A DNA stretch of 64,000 bases. It comes from Artemisia argyi (lineage: Eukaryota; Streptophyta; Magnoliopsida; Asterales; Asteraceae). Positions 1-11,129 of this stretch are shown one piece after another (positions within the stretch are counted from its first letter, which is position 1; each line of letters opens with the position of its first letter). The translations under genes were made by a program, and so were the position numbers. The notes below the pieces were generated by a model, which ran no database searches, had not been told where the DNA came from, and worked only from the letters and a program-made list of their open reading frames with translations. The stretch is from NCBI GenBank assembly GCA_030686995.1, contig CM060680.1, positions 197,891,322 through 197,955,321 on the forward strand. Reading direction: 5' to 3'.

Positions 1-1378
<1,378 letters not shown>

Positions 1379-2501
1379 TATATATTAGTTAGATCAAAGA
1401 TTATTTAGAAGTTTTTAAAAAAAAATATTTTAACGAGCGTTAAAAAAATAGGATCAAATGCATGAATTTGATCAAGTTTGGGGACCAACGGTGTAACTTT
1501 TAATCTTGAGTAACCTTAACCTGCTAGTAACCGGTAATATTAGTTAGATCAAAGTTTATTTGAAAATATGTTGCGTATCTTTCACAATTTATAAAGTATA
1601 TTGCGTAGATTTGTTTATTTAAAAAAATATGTTACGTATCTTTAACTTTCACCTTAAAGAATTTTTACACGCTTAAATGTTTGACCCATTTTAGATAGCG
1701 TGACTATTAATTACTACACATTGAAAAATGTGTAAGTTTTTCACACGCCAATAATCATAGATGAAATAACGTTTCTACACATTTGAAATTGTGTTTAGTT
1801 TTAAGTTTTAACGCATCTTATAGTATAAATAAAAGTATAAAACTACACGTTTTAATAAGTGTAGAATTTGACTGCTTATTTGGAGTGGTATAATACTATA
1901 ATCCAAGCCATGCATATCATCTACTGTCAGCAAAGATCCACCGTTGTCGTGAATTTGACTGCTTATTTGGAGTGGTATAATTCAAGCCATGCATATCATC
2001 GACTGTCAGCAAAGATCATGGTGCTAAATGCTGCTAATTATGATGTGGCCGAACCAAAAAACAAAAATATAGTGGGCCCATACAATTGTCGTGAAGTGGG
2101 CCTACATGATTTAGTAATTGATGATGGTATCTTTGCATGGGCCCAGTGGCCCATCCACGTTTCTCGCCGCATCCTTTTATGTCTTTACAAATGCACAGTG
2201 AGACAGGCCATTAAGCCATTTTATTTGAAAGCATTAAATTTGTAATCATTGTATTTTATGCTAAAATTAAATGTTGCAACTAACATTATATTTTGGAAAA
2301 TATTTTTTTATTTAAGCTTAAAAGGATCAAGAGGATGCGTTTGGTTTGTAAGTGGGATTGAAATTGAATTTGAATTGGAAAAAAGTTTAAAAGAAAAGAA
2401 AGAGAGACAAAATGTATAGTGTATATAATTTTTAAATTAATATTATATTTAAAAGCTATTATTTATTAAATATAAAAGAGAGAAAAAAATATTAAAAAGA
2501 A
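1379..2501. other. Intergenic DNA with a short tandem duplication
   Basis: No gene was found. A segment of about 70 bases containing GACTGCTTATTTGGAGTGG occurs twice in tandem at about 1866-1937 and 1951-2017. The ORF that spans it (1868-2245) owes its repeated peptide to this duplication and resembles nothing I know. Positions 1640-1850 contain several short inverted ACACATTNNAATGTGT-like motifs. The CACTA mini-element at 25547 has similar subterminal motifs, but no CACTA terminus was found here. Confidence 0.6.
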
Positions 2502-2817
2502 GGGTAAATTGCAAAAATGGTCCTTAACGTTTCACAAAATTGCAAAAACGGGACCGAGACAAAAAAGTAGCGCAAAAAAGCCACCCACGCATTTTCGCAA
2601 AACCACCACTGAGAGTCATTTTCCGTTAATTTTCCCGTTAAGTGCCACGTAGTTGAGGTTAGTATCGTCATTTCACGGTTCCCGCCTAAAACAATATTAG
2701 ACCCACCGAACAAGCACATTAATCCCCTGATCCAAACACTCCCTTGCCCAAAGTCAATCGCATTTTTTGCCCTAAAGTTTCCAATTACGATTTCTGTACC
2801 GGGAAAAATTGAAGAAG

Positions 2818-5800
2818 ATGGTTAGTTTATTTGGGAAAAACCGCGAACGATCGTCCCCGATCCCTAATCTTCATCAACTTTACGGTATGTTTTGGGCATT
2901 GTTAATTGTATCAATTTTTTTATCTACAGTGATATGTGATTGTAATGAACAGTACGAATAGGATGTGGATTATACTTTAAGTTGATTTTTCATGTTGTTA
3001 ATGTGTGTGTGTGTTGATGTTTATTGTTTGCATACAGCATCAAAGCCGACCTACTTCACTCTGAAAGTAACACACGGTGGAAAATTTACGCCACTACCAG
3101 GAAGGATGTATGTTGATCCAGTTATTTCGTGGTATGATTGTGTGGACACAGACACTCATGTTGCGCAACAACCTGTAAGTGGCGTTGATGGTCCAGAACA
3201 AGTTGATGGCCCAGAACAAGTTGAGCAACAATCTCAACATACAGATGAGGACTTGTACCAGTTTGCCAGTCCTGGAGATAATGTTGGTGTGGGAGACGAC
3301 TTGATTACAGACATGGTTGCAGAACTTGACCAGAGTGAGGATGTGGTTTTAGAGCTCAACAAAAACTATGTTGATTTAGAAGAAGTAGTGGAAAGGGATG
3401 ATGTGGAAAGGGATGATGTTGAAATCGATGATGTTGAAAGGGATGATGTGGGCACCTCAACACAGCAGGTAAACGAGGAATAACATGTTGTACATGTGTC
3501 TGAGTTTGAAGATGAAGAGGATGATGTGACAGCCCCTATTGAGCCACAAGCGGAAATGACGGACTTTAAGTTTGATTTTGATCCCCACTTTGAGAATGTA
3601 TCAAAGTTAGCTGATGAGTGTATGGTGAATTATACGGATCATGATAGTGGCTATAACTTTGATGATGATTTTCATAGTGATGAAGAAGGCAATAATAACA
3701 AATTTGTCACCTTACGCAAGATAAGGTTAAAAGAAATAAGGAAGGAGTATGAGGGTAGGGCGAATGTCAAGAAGGGAGAGTTTTTTGTAACAGAAACATT
3801 TAAACACCCCAAGGACATCAAAGATAAGCTCAGAATCTATGCGTTGGAGTCCCGAAGAGATATTAGGATTGAAAAGTGTGACCAAGAAAGGATTCGAGCG
3901 ATGTGTAGAGGGACTGTTGTGGGTTATGGCAGAAATGATACAGGAAGTTGTCAACCATCAGCTTCTTCTTCGCAGTCAAAGGGCAAATTTGCAAGTATCA
4001 AAACCTACAAAAAAAATAGCAAGGCCATGTGCGAATGGTCCCTACATGTGTCAAAAGTGGGTGATGAAAGGAGTTGGAGTATCAAAACATTAAATGATGA
4101 ACATAAATGCCTACAAACAAAAAAATTAAATTGTTGACTGCACGATTCCTTTCATCCGAGGTTGCTAAAATTCTTGTTAGGGACCGGACAGCCCCGACAG
4201 CTGCAATAGCAATGGAAATAAATGAAAAATTGCAGCTTGATGTCCCGACCACAAAGATATCAGGAGCAAGGGAATTTGCTCATAAACAAATTGACGGCGA
4301 CCATGAAGAACAATATGCCAATCTTAGGGATTACGCTTTGGAATTGAAGAATAGAAACCCATATACAACCGTGAAGATTCAAGTTGAAGCAAACCCTGAT
4401 TCAAGTGTTTCTTTAAGGGTTTTCAGACGGATCTATGTTTGTATTGGTGCATTGAAAAAAGGTTACAAAGCAGGCAGAAGGGACATACTAGGGCTGGATG
4501 GGGCGTTTATCAAAGGACATCTCACTGGTCAAGTCTTAACTGATGTTGGTGTCGATAGCAATAATGGCCTCTATCCAGTTGCTTATGCAGTGGTTGAAAC
4601 TGAGTCCAAGAGTTCATGGTTATGGTTCCTTAGCAATCTTGGAGATGACCTTGATTTGCAACCAAATTCAAACTTCACCTTTATATCCGACAGACAAAAG
4701 GTATAAACATTGTGTAAATTCAATTAGTTGATTTCCAATCTAATTCAATCCTCATTACCATATTAAGTTTTGTACCAATCTACAGGGAATATTACCAGCC
4801 ATTGCAGAACTGTTTCCTGCTGCTGAACATCGCTTCTGTGTGTGACACATATGTGACAACATGAAGCAGTTATTTAAGGGGGAGAGTATCAAGGAGCTTG
4901 TTTGGAGGTGTGCTAGAGCATCAACAATCCCTGAGTTTAATAGATGAATGGAAGAGCTAAAATCAATCGACTCTAAAGCTTATGACTGGTTAAGGAAGAT
5001 ATCAGCATCATCATGGTCAAGGTCACATTTTTCAGGTATACTATACACATATTATGACTTTCATCTGTACTATTAATAATATTGAAAATGATTTTGATAT
5101 TATGACTGTCATCTGTAATGTTAATAAGATTAAAAGTGATGTTGATATTATGACTATCATCTGTAATATTAATAAGATTAAAAGTGATGTTGATATTGAT
5201 ATATTGGTTATAGGGAGAGCTAAATGTGACATCCTTCTTAACAACTTATGTGAATCGTTCAATAGCAAGTTAGTGGGCGGCAGAGATCAACCAATCATTG
5301 GTTGTTTGGAGTACATCAGGCAGTATCTTGTGAAGAGAAGTGTTAGTGTGCAGCATGTAATAGACAGATGTGAAGGTCTCTTAACCCCAACAGCAACTAA
5401 AATTTTAGAAACCATCAAGGAGGAAGCAAATGAGTATAAGGTTTTATGGAGTGGGGGGATACATACCAGTGTGTGGGAGGTTGAGGTGACCAATGTGTTG
5501 TGAATATGCCGAAAATGGAATGCACATGTAGGAGATGGGAACTCACTGGTATTCCATGTAAGCATGCTGTTGCGGCTATCAACGACATGGCTAAACACAG
5601 CAAGGAATCAACTGACAACATGGTTGTGATCCCAGAGGATTATGTGCACCAATGCTATTGGTTAACCACATGGAGGGCGATGTATCAACACAAGATTGAA
5701 GGAATTGCTGGTCGACACTTTTGGCCCAATTGCCCTATCCCTAGTGAACTAAAGCCACCTCACTACCATGTTCCAATTGGGAGACCACCGAAGAAGAGAA

Positions 5801-6195
5801 GAGTGTCAAGGGATGAGATTGCTGAACAGGTTATGAAAAAATCAATGGTGAAGAATGGGAAGCTGTCAAAAAGGGGCAAGACTGTCAAATGTGATGCATG
5901 TGGTGGGCAGGGTCATAATAAGAGAGCTTGTACGGGACGAAGAGGCAACCAAGGGACAAGAAGAAGGGAAGGAGTACCAGATGAGGTACTAGAAAGATCA
6001 ACTCAGCCAGTGGGATCTTCTGCAACAGAGGTGGGAGCAGGGCCAAGTCAGCCAGTTGGAACACAAGCAAGTGAGGTAGCAGGAGGGCCAAGTCATCAAG
6101 TTGGAACACAAGCAAGTCATGTATCACAATCTACTGGGAATGGTGGAGGTCAAAGGAAGAATAGGATCAAGAGAAAAGCCAAAATCGCCAAGTGA
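2818..6195 (+). pseudogene. MURA-type MULE transposase, broken by stops and frameshifts
   Basis: This would cut and paste the MULE using a DDE nuclease domain. I read exon 1 at 2818-2884 (donor GTATGT), exon 2 at 3038-4700, exon 3 at 4786-5035 and exon 4 at 5214-6195. Exon 2 begins with the N-terminal HGG..F module (about 3070-3110) and an acidic linker of DDVE repeats. The DDE acidic residues are visible as LGLDGAF (about 4490), FISDRQK (about 4683) and NNLCESFN (about 5240). Exon 4 carries a SWIM zinc finger (CTCRRW..GIPCKHAV, from about 5521) and a CCHC knuckle (CDACGGQGHNKRAC, from about 5890). Breaks: TAA at 3481, a frameshift near 4107-4137 next to an A run, TGA at about 4842 and 4945, and a frameshift near 5481-5490. 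It cannot make a full protein as it stands. Confidence 0.88.
5046..5205 (+). repeat. Threefold minisatellite inside a MURA intron
   Basis: About three tandem units of roughly 54 bases, each with TATTATGACT.TCATCTGTA and later AATAAGATTAAAAGTGATG, fill nearly the whole 178-base intron between donor 5036 and acceptor 5213. The repeat stays open in frame, which is why ORF callers join it to the next exon. It does not resemble transposase sequence. Confidence 0.75.
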
Positions 6196-6791
6196 GTCAA
6201 CACAATTGTGATGGTGCAATAACCTTTGGTTGGTTATTTGTTTATGTGTTTTAACACAATGAGTGTATGGATTGTGTAACTGAGTTTCTGTCTTCTAGAC
6301 AATAATTTGTACGTGATTTGTTTTTTAGACTTGATTAATCAGGAATGATATTTGTTTTCATTTTGGTTTACCATCATTATTTGCTGCATAATGTTGTGCA
6401 CAATTTGTTGTTTGCCATCAGCATATACTTATTTGTTGTATAATGTTGTGCACAATTTGTGGTTTGCCATCATCATATACTTACGTATATTGAATGACCC
6501 AAAATGCCCACTACATAAGTATACCGAACGACCCAAACTTGTTTTGACTTTTTGTAAGTCAAAGTTGATAAGAAACCAGAAACCAAGTTTACTGCATATT
6601 GATTCTGTAATATTGACTACATTTGTCTTCTTATAATAACAAGGACAACCAAAACAACGATGATCCCACTATACTGCTAAAATCAAACACTTTTTATTAA
6701 CATGAAGGTCAATACAAACCAGGGATGACCATATACCCTGTGATGATACAACCCAGAAAGATGTCAACACACCTACATACCAACGACCAAC

Positions 6792-7091
6792 CTAAAGCAA
6801 CTTAATGGCAATGAAAAAAAAGAGCCAACTAAAAATAAGAAACTTGTTGAGCTTCTTAATCCGCTGATCCTTCTCCCTCATCAACCTCACCTGCTCCTCC
6901 AACTCTTCTTCAAGCTCGTTCCTCGCCCTCAACAGGCCAGGAATCACAGCAACTGCTCGGCAACACATTGGAGGATCCGTCCATTCAATAAACCCACATG
7001 AAGGACAACAGTAGAATCGTCGTCCTGGGTTCCTGTTTGTCCAGCTTGTTTTGATTGTTGCTTGTTTCCCACAGTCACAGATCAAGACCAT
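6792..7091 (-). CDS. GRF-type zinc-finger, coiled-coil, membrane-anchor small protein in MULE
   Basis: A 99-residue intact ORF on the minus strand, converging on the transposase. Residues 5-37 match the GRF zinc finger: CDCG at 5-8, NPGRRFYCCPSC at 21-32 and the FIEW end at 34-37. GRF fingers bind zinc and often nucleic acid in DNA-repair and RNA proteins. Residues about 55-82 are a charged heptad-like coiled coil (NELEEELEEQVRLMREKDQ). Residues about 84-97 are strongly hydrophobic and look like a C-terminal membrane anchor. The start at 7091 is the first ATG, about 150 bases inside the right TIR, which would supply its promoter. Many plant genomes carry small proteins of this plan. Its function in a MULE is not known to me. 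It could be a captured host gene or a mudrB-like accessory gene. Confidence 0.72.
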   Translation of the reverse strand: MVLICDCGKQATIKTSWTNRNPGRRFYCCPSCGFIEWTDPPMCCRAVAVIPGLLRARNELEEELEEQVRLMREKDQRIKKLNKFLIFSWLFFFIAIKLL

Positions 7092-7366
7092 ATTTTTTGC
7101 AGGATTTCAGAAAGTGTGAAACTTTGATGTGCTGCAACGTTCATATTTAACAGGGACTGGATAGTGTACCGTTTGTAAAAAAGGCAAACAATCGCTTGCA
7201 AATTTAGTCGCTCAAGCTACAGTGTCACTAGCTTAGTACCCGGTGAACAGTAAAATGACGATACTACCCTCAACTACGTGGCACTTAACGGGAAAATTAA
7301 CGGAAAAGAGCTCTCAGTGGCGATTTTGCGAAAATGTGAAACGTGGGTGGTTTTTTTGCGCTACTT

Positions 7367-7487
7367 ATTGTATCCTAACACTTATTAATTAACACAATTA
7401 ATTTTTAAAACTAACAAGTATTAATGAATAACATATTTATTTAAGTGTCAATCGGAAAAATTAAGCATTAACTAATAGTGTTAATCG

Positions 7488-7526
<39 letters not shown>

Positions 7527-7630
7527 GTACCGGAATCATAACGGAATCACAAATTAAGCATTAACGGTTGAGTATGATTACTGATATTATGTCTTGTTTG
7601 AATCCAAATACATAATAATAATCCAAATAC
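7367..7630. other. Short spacer with 37-base A run
   Basis: No gene was found. An A homopolymer occupies 7488-7524. It could be the tail of a retroposed sequence on the plus strand, but no matching body was recognised upstream because the truncated MULE end lies there. CCAAATACAT is repeated at about 7604 and 7623. Confidence 0.6.
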
Positions 7631-7903
7631 ATGATATTGGTAATTGAAGCCGCACAACGTAAACGCGTCAAGTACGAGGCTAAATGCTCGGATATGGGAT
7701 ATGGGTTTCTCCCCTTTTCATTCTCCTCTTTTGGAGAACTTGAGAAGGATGCGGTGGCCTTACTTAAACGTATCCGAAGATTCTCTGTGACTCAAGACAT
7801 TGGAGCACGTGCTGCTGCTCATATTTTTAGTAGGGTTAGCTTCGCTATAGCTAAAAGAGTGGGGGGCCAGTTAATATCTCGGCTCCCCACTAATTTCTTG
7901 TAA
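7631..7903 (+). pseudogene. C-terminal fragment of a retroelement-associated plant protein
   Basis: The 90-residue frame ends in GARAAAHIFSRVSFAIAKRV and SRLPTNFL, after a GFLPFSFSSFGELEKDA block. I recognise this as the conserved C-terminal portion of a domain that recurs next to plant reverse-transcriptase-like proteins. I cannot name the domain with certainty. The frame lacks any upstream polymerase sequence, so it looks like a 5'-truncated retrocopy. An AATAAAA signal lies just after the stop and the sequence then runs into an (AAT)n tract, as expected for the 3' end of some LINE elements. It could instead be a captured host exon. Confidence 0.5.
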
Positions 7904-7937
7904 ACCCTATGTTTTTCTAATAAAATGATCTTTTGAT

Positions 7938-7939
7938 AA

Positions 7940-7996
<57 letters not shown>
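7938..7996 (+). repeat. (AAT)n microsatellite tail
   Basis: About 20 copies of AAT follow the polyadenylation-like signal of the preceding fragment. Simple-repeat tails of this kind mark the 3' ends of several non-LTR retroelement groups. Confidence 0.85.
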
Positions 7997-8359
7997 TAAA
8001 CAAAAAAACAAAAGAAATAAAAAAAGTATTACCTTTCCAAAAAAGTTGCCTTGTTAAATCATCGTCGGTTGAGTAGCCGCCGGTTGAGTAAATTTGGAAG
8101 TTGATGTGGGCCCCATAATAAGGACACGTGTCGCATTTTGAGAGGGGTTACGGAGTTGAGTAGTCGCGCATGACCATTTAGGGAATTTAGTTTAAAAGTG
8201 ACCATGTTGAGGATCAAAAAAAATATTTTGTACTAGATTAGTACTTATTCTTTGATTCTAAACCTTCAGAAACCCTCATACCAAACAGGCCCTGATTCTT
8301 TTAATAGGAACAATTGCACATATAACTTGTGGCCGGTGGGCGAGGTGAAAACAGCCTAA
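7997..8359. other. Intergenic, one possible Tourist-like terminus
   Basis: No gene was found. Near 8285 the sequence CCAAACAGGCCCTG resembles the end of Tourist/Harbinger MITEs, whose ends often read GGGCCTGTTTGG on the other strand. No matching opposite end was found nearby, so it is left as a remnant. Confidence 0.4.
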
Positions 8360-8599
8360 GAGCACGCGGTAACGTAACCGTGAGTTAAAACTTAACGCAC
8401 TGTCACGTCAGCACCACATAAGCTTTTACCTTTTAATCTTCACTCTTGACATTCCACCCCAGTAGCATAACTCACCTATAACTCACCTTCACCCCAATTT
8501 ACAAATTAACCCCTTAATTATTTCATTCATTCAACAACCCAAATATTTCATTAATAACCTTAAAAAAAACCTTTCGAATTAAAAAAAAATATATAAAAA

Positions 8600-8641
<42 letters not shown>

Positions 8642-8713
8642 CTACTATAACACAAAAAACACACACAAACACAAACAAACATAAACACATAAAAAATAAG
8701 GGGCAAAAACGAA

Positions 8714-8760
<47 letters not shown>

Positions 8761-8887
8761 GCACGTTAAGCCCTTAACGTGGTGAGTTAACGTGGGCTTG
8801 CCTTTCATAGGCGGTAAGGTAACTCGGTCAAAAAATGAGATACGTTAAAAGTTAACGTGGGAGTGAAGGTTACCTTACCGAATGGTC
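8360..8887. mobile_element. PIF/Harbinger-type MITE with 3-bp TAA target duplication
   Basis: TAA at 8357-8359 and 8888-8890 flank an element whose ends are GAGCACGCGGTAACGTAACC and, inverted, GACCATTCGGTAAGGTAACC. A 3-bp TWA duplication with such ends is typical of PIF/Harbinger MITEs. Inside, an A run (about 8602-8637) faces a T run (about 8716-8757), giving the element two homopolymer arms. The frame on the minus strand across it is only poly-K/poly-F and is not a gene. Confidence 0.72.
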
Positions 8888-10640
8888 TAAGGCCTACAAT
8901 TTTAGTGCCTCAAAATTTATATTCGATGTATAAAATTAATATATAAGAAAAGACAGAGACACAATTTCATCATTCTTGAAAAACTCAATAATTACTTCAA
9001 TATCTTTCTAATTTTCATAATTTTAAAATAATTTTCATAATTTTAAAATCTTTAAAATACTCATGTATATCCAAATAAATATTTTTTATATAATCAAATA
9101 ATAATAATATCCGAAAGTATTATCTAAATACCGACAAAAATGTTGTATTACTTTCTTGCCCTTTTCCCCAAAATCAAACACATTCATCATGTTTACAAAA
9201 TGGATCATATCCCCACGTATTAAATCCTACTCGTTTTTCTCGGCACATACAGATTTATGTTGGCTCATCTTTGCAATTTAAATTCATATTTATTTTTAAC
9301 ATCCAATTTCATTAAATATTAATGACATGTATATTCTTCTAGAAGTGAATAATTGTATATATTAGCTTATTTTAAAAAAAAAATAAGTTCATACTATGAT
9401 AAGCTCTGATAAATTCGCGAACCAAACATGCTCATAACTATAACCAAGGGTTTTCATGTGCTCATTTATCATACACTAATTTTGTTTAGTAATGTACTAA
9501 TGTATTCGGCCTCAAACACCGACCAGTGACATAACGACAGAAAAACCATTTTTGTTTGCTCTGAAATGTGAACCTAAAATGGCCACCAGGGCCAAAAACC
9601 GACACAGTTGATGGTCATCCCTAGTATAATTATGCTTGTCAGATTTATTTAACCCTGGATCGTCGGTGTAGACAAGCATTAAGAGTAAACGAATTTTTGA
9701 AGAAATTTCCAGCGTTGATAGATGTTTTGTCGTCACTATTTACCAAAACGGGTAGATAGAGAAAGATCTATTTTCATGTTACCGGAGCAAATTGTACCTT
9801 TTGGACTTTTTTGAGATGTTTGTTCATCTAAAGAGAGTTTAAACCACCATGCACTTTAGAGATGGTTTACATCCCCATAAACGAATTTATTAAGAATCGT
9901 GGTTCTTCTTGATTTACTAAGACTAATGCAATGGGTGTTGCCCTCCAACCACAACTCCATAAAAGCAATGCGTTGCCCCATTAGCTCACCTCAAAGCGAC
10001 GTGTTGCTTGATGACCATTTCAATGTTTTGGTTGATTAATTGACCGAAACATTTAACAAAGCAACTATGATTTGTTGTTACCACTAGCTAGTTATAGTTG
10101 GGGTGGAGTTGTAGAGAAAGAAAGCTGAGATGGCGCTGAGGTGACGGGTTGTTTGGGTGAAAAAGTGGTCACTACTAGAATGGGTTGTCTCTGATATCTC
10201 ATATTCCCTCTTTGTGTGGTGGAGGTTTTGGTAGTAGACCTGTGAAGACAATAATATGCGGTAGATACATTTTATAGCAATTACTTGTCTTCTTGGCAGC
10301 TATAATCGAGCCGAGCTTTTAAAAGTTAATGAATGTGGACTTTTTAGCCATAAAGGTTTTGTGCCTGGTATCAACTAAGGAACTACAAAAAAAAGTGCAC
10401 GACAAACTACCGAAAATTTCAATTCACGTGGACCTCCATGAGATTTTGTGTCACGTCAAATTCTGAAGGTGACCTTTTATTTAAAGCGTCCTCGAGTTAA
10501 AAGACAAAGATAAAGTGGAAAGAAAACGATTGAAGCTAAAAGGTAATGTTCTTGAGATTATAAACTATTAGAGTTCCGTTAAGTTGCAACGGGTGAAATC
10601 AAGGTACATATGCAGAAAGAAAGAAAAATGGCATACTTTC
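8888..10640. other. Intergenic DNA downstream of the KH gene
   Basis: I see no supported gene here. It contains scattered A/T tracts and a few short ORFs without recognisable motifs. On the minus strand, AATAAA at 10646-10641, about 230 bases past the KH stop codon, is a plausible polyadenylation signal, which would put the KH transcript end near the right edge of this block. Confidence 0.55.
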
Positions 10641-10873
10641 TTTTATTGGATGAACAAAAAAAAACGATGATTGCTGTTATGGAATTTACAAAGAAATTAA
10701 AGATTTCCCTAACGACGATTTTTCAGGTAGAAGGATAAAAAAGTATACTCTAACTAAAGTGTCCCCTAATAAAGCAAAAAAAACATAATTACAATGTACT
10801 CATGTTCTTTTCGTCTGCTCTTCTGGTTTAGGCTGGTGGCATCATCGAAGGAAAATTGGTGGGGATTCATGCA

Positions 10874-11090
10874 TCACGGTTCATAGCTGTTACCATGGGA
10901 CAAAAAATACCATTAAAAACGCCAAACAAAACTGACTTGAGAATTGTGATAAAAACGCCAAACAACTTTCTTTTTTTCTTTTTTCAAGTAAAACAGATAA
11001 AGATATTTTACCTGCCAGTAGAAGGGCCTCCTGAATAAACACCATGCCCTCCATAACCACTCCCAGGATTCTGAAAACATAATAACAGTG

Positions 11091-11129
<39 letters not shown>

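Larger units (their letters stand above)
2502..7366. mobile_element. Mutator-like element (MULE), inactive, right end truncated
   Basis: The left terminal inverted repeat (TIR) runs from 2502 (starting GGGTAAATTGCAAAAATGG) to about 2690. Its inverted partner is at about 7240-7366 and shares the segments around TTAACGGGAAAATTAACGG and GTAGCGCAAAAAA. The right copy stops at the point matching left position about 2570, so it lacks the outermost 60-70 bases. For that reason I could not find a 9-bp target duplication. The same TIR family bounds the Pack-MULE at 26617-28318. Inside are a + strand MURA transposase pseudogene and a - strand GRF zinc-finger ORF, in convergent order like mudrA and mudrB of maize MuDR. 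Confidence 0.85.

Noticed and set aside
1868..2245. ORF with an internal peptide duplication
   Set aside because: The repeat comes from a non-coding tandem duplication and the rest resembles no known protein.
5046..5205. CRISPR-like or regulatory repeat array
   Set aside because: Units abut without unique spacers and sit in a plant transposase intron, so it is an ordinary minisatellite.
8560..8808. Minus-strand ORF of 82 residues
   Set aside because: It is a translation of the A and T homopolymers and the CACA-rich interior of a MITE (poly-Lys, poly-Phe).
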